This document shows, in pieces, positions 13,560 to 22,547 of a stretch of DNA of 29,569 nt. Source of the DNA: Fimenecus sp045631075 (GTDB taxonomy: Bacteria > Bacillota > Clostridia > Oscillospirales > Acutalibacteraceae). Under the pieces are notes generated by a model. It ran no database searches, was not told where the DNA came from, and saw nothing but the letters and a program-made list of their open reading frames with translations. The stretch covers positions 1 through 29,569 of the forward strand of contig JAZQUC010000049.1 of assembly GCA_045631075.1 (NCBI GenBank), written 5' to 3'. The position numbers and the translations under genes were made by a program. Each line of letters begins with the position of its first letter. Position 1 is the first letter of the stretch.

Positions 13560-15791
13560 CTATTTGCCTTTTATAATTTTATAAGCAATTGTTTTTAATG
13601 TTGTTTTTGGTATTGCATATTTTTTTAATATATAATCAATACCTTTTTCTTTATATATCTTCCAGAAATTGTCATAGTCTTCTGGTTTTTCTACTGGTTT
13701 TTTCAGCTGTGGCTGTTTTGCATTTTCAATGTTTGCTTCGACTGAATTACCATTAAGTGAACTGAATAATTCCATACCCTTTTGTGAATTGACAAGAACC
13801 ATTGATACACCTAATTCATCTTCAAAATCAGGGTTTTCCTTTTCAATTCCCCAGAAATCGGATATGGTTAAGTCACCTACTCTGTCCTGTAATGTAAATT
13901 TACAGTTAAAACAAGCATCACAGGTGATATTATTACTGTAATACAAATTCATAAAGGCTGAAACATTTTTATTGCGTATAATTCCAGCTTTATCAGTTTG
14001 CGCTGAGCTTGAATCCCCTCTCCAAGATAAGCTTTTATTTCTAAAATAATATTTTTTTATTTTATCTTTTTCTGTATTACCAAGCCAGTCAATATAATCC
14101 CTAAACACCTTCGGTGACGGAACACCATGACAAATTATATCACACAAATAAAGGTTTTGTACATTAAGATTTCTTTTTGTTACATAGTTTTTAACTGATG
14201 CTACCTGACACGGTGTACCTGTAAACAAAACGGAAATACCACTTTCAAGGTCATTTTTCAGATTTTCGAAAACGCCTGACATATCACTTTGGATATATTT
14301 TGTGCCTTGAAGTTTTTCAATATCTTCAACCTTATTTATCCTGATATGTTTAAGATTAAAATTATTATCAAGCGATGCACCGTAAACAGCACCACCGTCA
14401 TTAATGATTTTTTCTGCAAGTGCAGATGCAACACCACCTGATGTGGAATTTTTTCTTATCCTATCCTCTGCCTTAAAGGCAAAAACTTTTTCAGGATTGT
14501 TTTTTTGTGGAACATTTATGGTTGGACAAACCTTTTGACACATACCACAATCAACACATTTACCAGTATTTATATAGCTTTTGATAAAACCGCCATAATT
14601 TTTTGTAAGGCTGATTGCATCAAGCTTACATACTGTCTTACACGCTCCACAACCAACACAATTTTCTGTTAATGATTTCTTTTGGTCGCTCAACGCAGAA
14701 AGTAAAAACTGTTTTGATGACTCTATGTAATCATTAAGATTCGCATCTACTTTTTCATAATTAATTGGCAAAAACTCTTCTATTTTTTCTTCAATAATCC
14801 GATTTTCAAGACCAGCCTTGCTTAATATATTTGTTATACGACTTCCTCGTGCTTTATTATCAAACACATAAAAATTCTTGTTAAATATTATTGAAAATGC
14901 CGTACCATGAAATGAATTTGTGATTACATATTCTGCATCTTTTATTGCACCCAGAAATTCTTCAGGCGTTGCTGCAGAAAGTTGAATGTGTTTTTCATGA
15001 TGCTTTTTGTTCTGACAAATTTCAACTAATGTCAAGCCGTTCTTGTTTGCGTAATCCTTTGCCACAGACAACATTTCAGGATTATTAACCACACTATACA
15101 ACAACAAATACGGCTTTTTCACCTTAATTGGTTTTGCAATCTTTTCGTATTCTTCTTTTCTTAACAGAAATACAGGGTCACATACACCAACAACATTTTT
15201 ACCTGATATATTCTTAATGTACTCGATAGATTTTTCTTCTCGTACCGATACATAATCCATATTTTTTATCAATTCAGCAGCTTGTTGTTCATCATTCTCA
15301 TTATATTTTTCTCTGCCAAGACTTGCAGCATATGAAATCTTGTTATTGACACCTAGAATATCACCAAAATACAATGGCTTTATTCCACATGTAATACTCG
15401 GATTCCATATCTGGTCACTACCACAGACAACATCAGTATATTGACCATTAGCTATGTCTTCAAAATTTGTGTATTTACGAGACAATCTGCAATATTTTTT
15501 TCTAAAAGAATAAAATCCTTTAAGCTTCTTATTTTTTTCAGGTGCAGATAAAGTTAAAGCGGTAATAAGTTTAAAATTGTGAGGTAATGATTTTGATTTA
15601 CCACAATCATATGAAAGCTTAAGCCAACTGAACAAATAATTATCTTTATCTATTTCCTTTGGATAATAGTCAATAATTTCAGCATTATATCCTGCATTAT
15701 TTATAAATTTACAGCTTGCAAAGGCTTGCAAATTAGCACCATAATTAACATTTCTGTGTACAGTTATAATACCAACTTTTTTATTGTTCAT
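13560..15791 (-). CDS. Polysaccharide pyruvyltransferase fused to an FrhB-type iron-sulfur protein
   Basis: A 743-residue two-part protein. Residues 1 to about 360 resemble polysaccharide pyruvyltransferases: GIITVHRNVNYGANLQAFA (8-26), CGSDQIWNPS (123-132), SYAASLGR and ITNSFHGTAFSIIF (290-303). Residues about 375-740 resemble the coenzyme F420 hydrogenase/dehydrogenase beta-subunit family. That half has two 4Fe-4S motifs (C378, C381, C384, C388 and C412, C415, C418, C422), STSGGVASALAEKI (449-462), GTKYIQSD, LFTGTPCQVASVK (522-534), CDIICHGVPSP (550-560), and C624/C627/C630 before DLTISDFWG. Pyruvyltransferases place ketal pyruvate on sugars using PEP. The redox half is often a separate gene in polysaccharide loci, and its role there is unclear. 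It is co-transcribed with the flippase (4-nt gap). Confidence 0.87.
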   Translation of the reverse strand: MNNKKVGIITVHRNVNYGANLQAFASCKFINNAGYNAEIIDYYPKEIDKDNYLFSWLKLSYDCGKSKSLPHNFKLITALTLSAPEKNKKLKGFYSFRKKYCRLSRKYTNFEDIANGQYTDVVCGSDQIWNPSITCGIKPLYFGDILGVNNKISYAASLGREKYNENDEQQAAELIKNMDYVSVREEKSIEYIKNISGKNVVGVCDPVFLLRKEEYEKIAKPIKVKKPYLLLYSVVNNPEMLSVAKDYANKNGLTLVEICQNKKHHEKHIQLSAATPEEFLGAIKDAEYVITNSFHGTAFSIIFNKNFYVFDNKARGSRITNILSKAGLENRIIEEKIEEFLPINYEKVDANLNDYIESSKQFLLSALSDQKKSLTENCVGCGACKTVCKLDAISLTKNYGGFIKSYINTGKCVDCGMCQKVCPTINVPQKNNPEKVFAFKAEDRIRKNSTSGGVASALAEKIINDGGAVYGASLDNNFNLKHIRINKVEDIEKLQGTKYIQSDMSGVFENLKNDLESGISVLFTGTPCQVASVKNYVTKRNLNVQNLYLCDIICHGVPSPKVFRDYIDWLGNTEKDKIKKYYFRNKSLSWRGDSSSAQTDKAGIIRNKNVSAFMNLYYSNNITCDACFNCKFTLQDRVGDLTISDFWGIEKENPDFEDELGVSMVLVNSQKGMELFSSLNGNSVEANIENAKQPQLKKPVEKPEDYDNFWKIYKEKGIDYILKKYAIPKTTLKTIAYKIIKGK

Positions 15792-15795
15792 TTAC

Positions 15796-17247
15796 TTATT
15801 CACCGCCTGTTTGTTTCATAGTTGCAAAAAGATTCATTATCTTCTTTCTATATACTACCACTAAAATCATGATTACAACTAAAAGTGCTATTTTCATAAT
15901 CAGATTATTCCAAAAAACTAATCCGTAAATCATAAGCACTGTAAAGCCAGCAAAAATAATCAACAAATATTTTAAATTGATTATCTCATTAAGATTTTTT
16001 TCATATTTCTTTACAGCAAAATATGTCAGGAAGAATTTGATAAAGTTTGTAATAAGAGTTGCATATCCAACGGCAACATATCCAGATAATTTTATACCAG
16101 CAAAATTGAGAACAATATTTATGACTGCAATTATCATAGTAATTGTACTCATTTCCTTTGTTTTTTCGTGGTAAAACATAATGTTACCAACAAGTCCTGT
16201 CACAAAAGATATTTGAACACTGAACGCCAATGGAGCTACAAACCACACTGCATCCATATATTCTTCTGTTGCAAAAATTAAAATTCCTTCTCTTGCAAAA
16301 AGCACAAGCATTTCACACACAACAGCAACAAGTGCACTACATCCCAACACAACAGTATTCAATTTTTTCACTGTTCCATTTTTTATTGATTGTAATGTAT
16401 ATGGAATTAATGAACTGTTTATAGATTGTGTTATTATACTGACAACGCCTGTAATACTGTGAGCAATACTATAAAGACCTGCTGATGCAGAGCCTATGAA
16501 ATAGTCAAGCATCAATTTATCCGATGAATTCAGTATAACCTGTGACAAATAATATGGAAGTAGCGGAACATTGAATTTAAGCGCATATTTCCAATATTCT
16601 TTATGATAAAGCTTTTTACCCTTATAGACAAGCATAATCATAATCGCTATGCCTACAATAATACCCCATAAGCCTGAACCGATAACCTTTGCATAAGCTT
16701 TGTTATCTTCCACAAGTCTTACTGCAATTATGGCAACCACAGGACTTAAAATCGCATTTGTGAATGTATATGCAATTACTTTTTTATAATCATATGTATA
16801 TCTTTTACGCATCAACCAAAAGGTTGTTGAAACATTGGTAAAAGTCTGTATCCACATAAACACAAGATAGCCTATGCTCAAACCAAATAATTGCGGAAAA
16901 ATAGCATTGATACCAATACATACAACATACACAAGAATTGACGATAATGCAGAAAGACCAATCAATGATGATGTTAGTGTTTCAATATCTTTTTCGTATT
17001 TGGTCATTGCAACATTATATACTCCACCTGCAAGTGAAAGTGTTGCAAAAATGCTTATAACTCCTTCCCATGTTACAAACACGCTTGAAATACCATAATC
17101 TGCCACATCAAGCAAACGGGTAAAAATAGGTGTTGTTATAAATGAAATACCTTTAAGTGCAACATTAGACACCACAAACCAGAAAGATGCTTTTGCTGCC
17201 GGTGACATATTATTCAGTTTTGTTAAAAATAATTTAACCTTGTCCAT
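15796..17247 (-). CDS. wzx: Wzx-type oligosaccharide flippase
   Basis: A 483-residue integral membrane protein of the MOP/polysaccharide transport superfamily, expected to flip lipid-linked repeat units across the membrane. The start SPAAKASFWFVVSNVALKGISFITTPIFTRLLDVADYGISSVF is the classic RfbX/Wzx N-terminus, and 12-14 hydrophobic segments follow, ending in LLIIFAGFTVLMIYGLVFW and LLVVIMILVVVY. Its start overlaps the end of the upstream glycosyltransferase gene by 14 nt, so translation is probably coupled. With the EpsG-like polymerase gene at 22548 it supports a Wzx/Wzy-dependent pathway. The gene symbol is generic; the substrate repeat unit is unknown. Confidence 0.9.
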   Translation of the reverse strand: MDKVKLFLTKLNNMSPAAKASFWFVVSNVALKGISFITTPIFTRLLDVADYGISSVFVTWEGVISIFATLSLAGGVYNVAMTKYEKDIETLTSSLIGLSALSSILVYVVCIGINAIFPQLFGLSIGYLVFMWIQTFTNVSTTFWLMRKRYTYDYKKVIAYTFTNAILSPVVAIIAVRLVEDNKAYAKVIGSGLWGIIVGIAIMIMLVYKGKKLYHKEYWKYALKFNVPLLPYYLSQVILNSSDKLMLDYFIGSASAGLYSIAHSITGVVSIITQSINSSLIPYTLQSIKNGTVKKLNTVVLGCSALVAVVCEMLVLFAREGILIFATEEYMDAVWFVAPLAFSVQISFVTGLVGNIMFYHEKTKEMSTITMIIAVINIVLNFAGIKLSGYVAVGYATLITNFIKFFLTYFAVKKYEKNLNEIINLKYLLIIFAGFTVLMIYGLVFWNNLIMKIALLVVIMILVVVYRKKIMNLFATMKQTGGE

Positions 17248-18427
17248 TTAAAAACGTCTTTTCCAATTTATTTATTGTTGTTTGTTTATCAACATAATTA
17301 AGTGCCTGTGTATTGCCTAAATTTTCCAAAATTTCAGGATTATCAAGAAGATATTTAACAGCATTGTATATACTTTCTTTGTTTCGTTCAATAATTAAAC
17401 CATTTTCGTTATCTGAAACCATTTCTAAAAAACTGCCGATTCTTGAACATACAACAGGTTTCTTTAAATATTTCTCTTCATATACAACCATACCAAGACC
17501 CTCATAGCTTGATGGTTGAACACAAATATCTGCACTATTTATATAAGTATATGGATTTGATTTATTACCAAGTAAAATAAAATTTTCTTTTAACCCATAC
17601 TGTTTTATAAGTTCTTCAAGGGCTTCTCTCTGCGGCCCTTCACCACAGATATACCATTTTATATTGTAACCCTCATCAACGAGTCTTTTACAAGGCTCAA
17701 CACAAAGGCGAAATCCTTTAAGTTCCACAAGTCTTCCGACAGACAAAATACATTTTGCATTTTTATCCATTTCATTCGGCTCGTCTGCAAGGCGGTCAAT
17801 ACTGTCAAAATCAAATAATGATGGTAAAGTAAACACCTTTATTTTATCTTTAAACTGTGGATAAAGTTCTTCTAACGATTTTCTTGAATTTTGAGATACG
17901 GTACAAATATTGTCTGCACGCTCAAAAGCCATCGTATCAAGTTTACTATTAGAGTTTATTTCCTTAATATCTGTATGTATCCAAATATTTTTAACATTTG
18001 CTTTTACACAATCAACAACATAATATCCTGCTGTTTCCTCTGCAAAACCAATTGCAACATCATATTGCTTATCGATTTTCAGCATTGTTTTCTTCTGAAA
18101 ATACCAATCAAAAACCCAATTATAATTTATTCCCAATCGTGCTTTTATAAATCTGATTATTCTATAAAAAACCAAATCAAATCTTTTTTGACTAATCAGT
18201 GCTTTCAATGACTGAAATACCGATTGGTTAAATACGGTACTGTAATACGGAGAATCTGGTAAAAGATTCACATTGCTGTTGAGTTGTGGGACTAAATCTC
18301 TGCCATCGTTAAAAAGGTACACATCAACATTGTATTTTGTGTAATCTATGTTATTGCATAAATCTATCAGTGTTTTTTCAAGACCACCTGTTGAAAGGCT
18401 ATCTAAAACAATCAAAATATCTTTCAT
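17234..18427 (-). CDS. Family 4 glycosyltransferase
   Basis: A GT-B fold, retaining glycosyltransferase of 397 aa, probably acting on lipid-linked oligosaccharide at the cytoplasmic face. The N-terminal strand ILIVLDSLSTGGLEKTLIDL (4-23) has the acceptor-side glycine loop. The C-terminal half shows ILSVGRLVELKGFRL (227-241), WYICGEGPQREALEEL, and the E-x7-E motif in SSYEGLGMVVYEEKYLKKPVV (E309, E317). The central region (about 60-120) carries basic, aromatic stretches that may touch the membrane. The sugar donor cannot be deduced. The gene ends inside the flippase start (14-nt overlap) and begins 7 nt after the GT2 gene. Confidence 0.88.
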   Translation of the reverse strand: MKDILIVLDSLSTGGLEKTLIDLCNNIDYTKYNVDVYLFNDGRDLVPQLNSNVNLLPDSPYYSTVFNQSVFQSLKALISQKRFDLVFYRIIRFIKARLGINYNWVFDWYFQKKTMLKIDKQYDVAIGFAEETAGYYVVDCVKANVKNIWIHTDIKEINSNSKLDTMAFERADNICTVSQNSRKSLEELYPQFKDKIKVFTLPSLFDFDSIDRLADEPNEMDKNAKCILSVGRLVELKGFRLCVEPCKRLVDEGYNIKWYICGEGPQREALEELIKQYGLKENFILLGNKSNPYTYINSADICVQPSSYEGLGMVVYEEKYLKKPVVCSRIGSFLEMVSDNENGLIIERNKESIYNAVKYLLDNPEILENLGNTQALNYVDKQTTINKLEKTFLNGQG

Positions 18428-18434
18428 ATAACAC

Positions 18435-19400
18435 CTATTTGCATTTATATTTTAGATTATAATATATTCTGAAAAGTCCATATAAATTGTATGTAACTAT
18501 TACAAACATTTTTTTATCTATGGGAATAACAGGTACAAAATACTTTTTCAGTTTTTTCACCGTTTTAATGCATTGTTTTATGTCCTTCTTATATTTTTTA
18601 TCATTGGTACGACAAAAAATATTCAACATTGAAAGATTTGCCTTGATAACCATATTGTTTGCTTCTGCTTGAAATTCAGGAAAATACTTATTTACCATTT
18701 CTTGCTTTCGATTTGCAAAATACAATATATCAAGAAATTTATCTGAAAACGGAGCATGTGATGCACTGTCAGGATTATTCCGATAATGATATATATATAC
18801 ATTTCTTAAAACGAAAACCGGTTTTTTTAGACAACAGCAAAAAACGAAGAAGCTATCTTCGTGAATTTTTCTTCCAACTTCAAAACGAATATCCTCAAGA
18901 AATTCTTTTTTATATAATTTTCTGCAAGAAGAATACAAAGCACCATTATCCAAAAGAGATTTCTTTACTGAATCACTGTCTCGCCATATTACATGCTTAC
19001 TTTTTTCCAATGCCTCTATCGCATCAGAATATTTTGTTTTTCCATGAGCACACGAAATGTCTGCATTATAAAAAACAGCATCGTGAAAAAGAACTTCAAG
19101 AGCATAAGGCATAATATAATCATCCGAATCAACAAATGTGATATATTTACCCTGAGCATTGTCAATGCCTAAATTTCTTGCAGCACTTACACCACGATTC
19201 TCCTGATGAAAAACTTTTACCCTGATATCCTTTTTAGCATATTCATCGCATATTGCACCGCTGTTATCAGGTGAACCATCGTCAACTAAGATTAATTCTA
19301 TATCTGTGAGCGTTTGATTTAAAATACTTTCAATACACTCACATAAATATTGTTCAGCATTATACACTGGTACAATTACTGATATACAAGGTGTTGACAT
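18435..19400 (-). CDS. Family 2 glycosyltransferase
   Basis: An inverting GT-A fold enzyme of 321 aa. The nucleotide-sugar domain is clear: ISVIVPVYNAEQYLCECIESILNQT (6-30), LILVDDGSPDNSG (37-49), ENRGVSAARNLGID (67-80), and the DxD metal motif in FVDSDDYIMPYAL (D91, D93). The second half (about 200-321) is basic and aromatic and has no obvious membrane helix. It is the only GT2 in the visible cluster. Donor and linkage are unknown. The gap to the upstream GT4 gene is 23 nt. Confidence 0.92.
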   Translation of the reverse strand: MSTPCISVIVPVYNAEQYLCECIESILNQTLTDIELILVDDGSPDNSGAICDEYAKKDIRVKVFHQENRGVSAARNLGIDNAQGKYITFVDSDDYIMPYALEVLFHDAVFYNADISCAHGKTKYSDAIEALEKSKHVIWRDSDSVKKSLLDNGALYSSCRKLYKKEFLEDIRFEVGRKIHEDSFFVFCCCLKKPVFVLRNVYIYHYRNNPDSASHAPFSDKFLDILYFANRKQEMVNKYFPEFQAEANNMVIKANLSMLNIFCRTNDKKYKKDIKQCIKTVKKLKKYFVPVIPIDKKMFVIVTYNLYGLFRIYYNLKYKCK

Positions 19401-19423
19401 AAGATTTTCTTCCCTTCAGATAA

Positions 19424-20557
19424 TCATTCTTTTGCTATAGAACAAGGACCGCTTTCGTATTCAGGTAAATTATGTTTTTCAAGAATAGCTTGACTGATAT
19501 TAATTATTCTTTTTGCACCCTCTGTACCATTCCATTTTTCGGTCATCGATTTATTTGCATTTATACCAATTTCTCGTCTTAATTCTTTATTTTTAGCCAA
19601 ATTCAATACGCAATTAACAAATTCATTTTTATCAGGATGGTGATATACAAAACCATTAACACCATTTTCTATTAAGACTTTGCTTGAACCTGCCAAATCA
19701 CTCGCAACAACCGCACAACCGCCAACCATCGCCTCGTTCACAACTGCGCCCCAGCCTTCTCGTCTATCTGAGGTGAAAAGGGATATATCTGCATTATCCA
19801 TATATTGCTGAACCTGTGCAGTTGGCATACTGCCAAGAATTTTTACACAGTCATTCAAATCGTTACTGTCGATAAATTCTTGCATCTGCTCATTCATTGG
19901 GCCCATACCGATAAAATTTAATTGAAATTTTATTTTTTCCTGTTTCAATTTTTTAGCAGCCTCTAACGCAAAGTCAGGGTGTTTTAGTTCCACAAAACGA
20001 CCTGTCCACAAGATATTTATAACCTCATTATTATAATCTCGTGTCAATTCCTTAACGGCTGAAAAATATCCCCAACGCAAAAGTTTATTTTGGTTCATCC
20101 CTATAAGTCTGAAATCTCTTGCGGCATAGTATCCTGTACATAAAATAAAATAGTTACTGTTATTTCTGTGTCTTGTATATCTTTTGTACAATTCTATGGC
20201 ATTTTTGGGTTTAAATAATGATATAACGCCTTTTTTAAGAAATCTTTCAGTAAACTGGAATGTGAGTTTATTATTTTTCAATCTGTACTCTACAAAATCA
20301 TAGGGTGCAGCACCGATAATTACAACATCAGCATTATCACAAAGTTCTTGTGCCATTTGCATTTTATCATCATTTTCCCATGCATTTAAAGCATAAGAAC
20401 AAACCTTACTGTAATCTGTAAAGCCTAATTTTATCATTGATTCCGGCATAGGAACAGTGGAAATAAATGTATAATCCGAGCCAAGTTGTTTATATAATTC
20501 CTCACAAAAAGGAAGATGATAATGGTCAAATGTGCTTGTAATAAAAACTACTTTCAT
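19424..20557 (-). CDS. Family 4 glycosyltransferase
   Basis: A 377-residue GT-B enzyme. The start is ATG 20557, giving MKVVFITSTFDHYHLPFCEEL; AGAGGA lies 7 nt upstream, inside the end of the preceding gene, and the longer reading would need a TTG at 20578. Diagnostic parts are ILWTGRFVELKHPDFALEAAKKL (182-204), FIGMGPMNEQM, and the E-x7-E motif in REGWGAVVNEAMVGGCAVVAS (E267, E275), followed by GVNGFVY. The catalytic motifs look intact. The N-terminal FDHYHLPFCEEL helix is like those of GT4 enzymes in capsule loci. The substrate is unknown. Confidence 0.9.
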   Translation of the reverse strand: MKVVFITSTFDHYHLPFCEELYKQLGSDYTFISTVPMPESMIKLGFTDYSKVCSYALNAWENDDKMQMAQELCDNADVVIIGAAPYDFVEYRLKNNKLTFQFTERFLKKGVISLFKPKNAIELYKRYTRHRNNSNYFILCTGYYAARDFRLIGMNQNKLLRWGYFSAVKELTRDYNNEVINILWTGRFVELKHPDFALEAAKKLKQEKIKFQLNFIGMGPMNEQMQEFIDSNDLNDCVKILGSMPTAQVQQYMDNADISLFTSDRREGWGAVVNEAMVGGCAVVASDLAGSSKVLIENGVNGFVYHHPDKNEFVNCVLNLAKNKELRREIGINANKSMTEKWNGTEGAKRIINISQAILEKHNLPEYESGPCSIAKE

Positions 20558-20568
20558 TTTTATATCCT

Positions 20569-21315
20569 CTATTTGCAATAAGATAAATATGTAGTATAAA
20601 GTTTTTCGTCAATCTTCTCTTCAAATTCTGGTGCAACACCTTTTTTTACGCAGTTGCTTATGTATGTTAATTTATAGGCAAGATTGCCTAACGAAATGCT
20701 GTAAACCTTATCTTTTTCAAGACGGAAAATACCATCATTACAAGGTTGCACTTCACCTTCTATTTGTGCAACAAAAGAATTTACAACATCGTCTATATAA
20801 TAAAAATTCATTATAATGTCAGGATTGCTGATTGTAAGCTCAATATCATTAACCAAATTGTAACAAAATGTTGCAACAACAGAATGGTGATTAGGAGTAG
20901 CCCATCTGCCAAAAGTATTGGTAAGGCGATATATTATGACACGATTACCTGTTTCCTTACCATATTCAATCAGGGCTTTTTCTGCTGCAATTTTGCTCTC
21001 ACCATATTTAGTACCATTATCAGCCTGAATTGAAGATGTATATAAAACAGGACATGTGTTATTATATTTTTTAAGTAAATCCAATAATCCACGGAAGAAT
21101 TTATGATTTACCTTATCAAATTCATCCTCTGTTTTAGGTCTGTGGACAGCTGCAAAATTATATACAAAGTCACAATCCTTTGCAAATTTTTCCAAATCTT
21201 CTTCTGGTGTTTCTATATCATAATAATAGATAACAACATCATCAAAAGTTTCATTTAACTTTGCAGTCAGATTTTTACCAATAAACCCACCTGCACCTGT
21301 AATTAATATTTTCAT
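20569..21315 (-). CDS. CapF-like SDR reductase lacking the cupin domain
   Basis: A 248-residue short-chain dehydrogenase. The start ATG 21315 (MKILITGAGGFIGKNL) has GAGGA upstream; a GTG at 21327 is a poorer choice. GAGGFIG binds NAD(P), and YGESK carries the catalytic Tyr and Lys. It aligns closely with the first 255 residues of CapF in this window, sharing KKYNNTCPVL, TSSIQA/SSSIQA, VATFCYN and YIDDVV, and ends at TYLSYCK where CapF continues YLSYLPKDKF into its cupin. The next gene starts 11 nt later, so no cupin remnant follows. It could be a dedicated 4-keto-sugar reductase, or a partner that needs the cupin of capF in trans. I consider it a real gene, not a frameshift. Confidence 0.85.
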   Translation of the reverse strand: MKILITGAGGFIGKNLTAKLNETFDDVVIYYYDIETPEEDLEKFAKDCDFVYNFAAVHRPKTEDEFDKVNHKFFRGLLDLLKKYNNTCPVLYTSSIQADNGTKYGESKIAAEKALIEYGKETGNRVIIYRLTNTFGRWATPNHHSVVATFCYNLVNDIELTISNPDIIMNFYYIDDVVNSFVAQIEGEVQPCNDGIFRLEKDKVYSISLGNLAYKLTYISNCVKKGVAPEFEEKIDEKLYTTYLSYCK

Positions 21316-21339
21316 AATTATCCTCACATAATATGAATT

Positions 21340-22536
21340 TTATAATTTATAAATGGAATTATATATATCAAGATACTTATCATAACAAGTATTCTTGTCA
21401 AATTTCTTTTGTTTTTCCTTTACATCAAAGTGTAAAGGATTTTCTTTTATTTCATTAATTTTTTGTAATATTGCTTCTGTGTTATTTTCTTCAACAACAT
21501 AACCACAATCACTATCAACAAGTTCAGGACTGCCACAACAGTCATAAGTGATAACAGGTGTACCACAACAGATGCTTTCCATATTCACCGTAGGAAGTGT
21601 ATCGGCATGAGTAAGGTTTATGAAAACATCACTTGATGCATATATATCAGCAAGTTCTTGTCTATCATTGATATATCCAATGCAAATAACATTTTCGAAT
21701 GATTGGAACATAATTTCCTGTTCTTTTGTACAACCTACAATTACAATATCAGCATCAGAGTTCTCGCGTATGATTTTTTCGGTAGTCTCTTTGTTTATAT
21801 CAAGACACCATTTATTTGCAAAACCTAAAATTGTAAATTTTCTTTTCAGATTATGTTTATCTTTGAAATCACTGTTATGTGGCGTAAAAATACTTGTATC
21901 AACACCATTATATATTACATAAATGTCAGCGTTTTTAATAAGTGATTTTTCTGCTTCATTCGCTATCCATTTACTGCATCCGACAAGAGTGAGATTAGGG
22001 ATTTTATTAAGGTGGTCTGTTTTGTCCTTAAGTACCTTTTGAGTGCAATCAAAAAACAGACTTGGTTGTTCGTTTTTATTCTGTGGACAGTTGCCACAGG
22101 TTGATTGCCATTTGTCACATTTAACGGCTGCATAATGAGTACATTTACCTGTAAAAAACCAGCAATCATGCATAGTAATCACAACAGGTATTTTTTTCTT
22201 TGCCAAATAATCGCACAGAATATTGAGATTTACATAGTTACTGTGAAGATTGTGAAAATGGACTATATCAGGTGAAATTCTTTTTATGTATCTGATTAAT
22301 CTTATTGTTGCAAGCTTGCTTGCATATGCTTGTTTACCAAAAATTCTTGAATAAACTGCATGAAATTTATAATCATATATATTGCCGATTTTGTATGAAT
22401 TTTCAGGCGGATTAACTGCAGTCTGATACGCAACATAGGAGTTGTGACCGTTCTTATTCAAAAGAGATTCAATATCCTTTGCAATAATACCGGTACTTTT
22501 ATATCCGTAAACCGCATTAATTTGTAAAATTTTCAT
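21340..22536 (-). CDS. Family 4 glycosyltransferase with a cysteine-rich insert
   Basis: A 398-residue GT-B enzyme. MKILQINAVYGYKSTGIIAKDIESLL is the N-terminal motif of WcaC-like colanic-acid-type transferases. The segment ITMHDCWFFTGKCTHY (120-135) continues to CDKWQSTCGNCPQ (140-152) and holds five cysteines (125, 132, 140, 147, 150), a feature of this subfamily likely to bind a metal. The C-terminal donor domain has ILGFANKW, IGYINDRQELADIYASSDVFINLTHADTLPTVNMESICCGTPVITYDCCGSPELV, with a modified E-x7-E region. It lies 11 nt after the polymerase gene. The donor sugar is unknown. Confidence 0.9.
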   Translation of the reverse strand: MKILQINAVYGYKSTGIIAKDIESLLNKNGHNSYVAYQTAVNPPENSYKIGNIYDYKFHAVYSRIFGKQAYASKLATIRLIRYIKRISPDIVHFHNLHSNYVNLNILCDYLAKKKIPVVITMHDCWFFTGKCTHYAAVKCDKWQSTCGNCPQNKNEQPSLFFDCTQKVLKDKTDHLNKIPNLTLVGCSKWIANEAEKSLIKNADIYVIYNGVDTSIFTPHNSDFKDKHNLKRKFTILGFANKWCLDINKETTEKIIRENSDADIVIVGCTKEQEIMFQSFENVICIGYINDRQELADIYASSDVFINLTHADTLPTVNMESICCGTPVITYDCCGSPELVDSDCGYVVEENNTEAILQKINEIKENPLHFDVKEKQKKFDKNTCYDKYLDIYNSIYKL

Positions 22537-22547
22537 AATTATATCCC

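Noticed and set aside
20557..20569. A frameshift that cut off the cupin of the CapF-like gene
   Set aside because: The next gene starts 11 nt after the stop codon, its ribosome binding site overlaps the end of this gene, and no cupin motif appears in any frame nearby; the short form looks settled.
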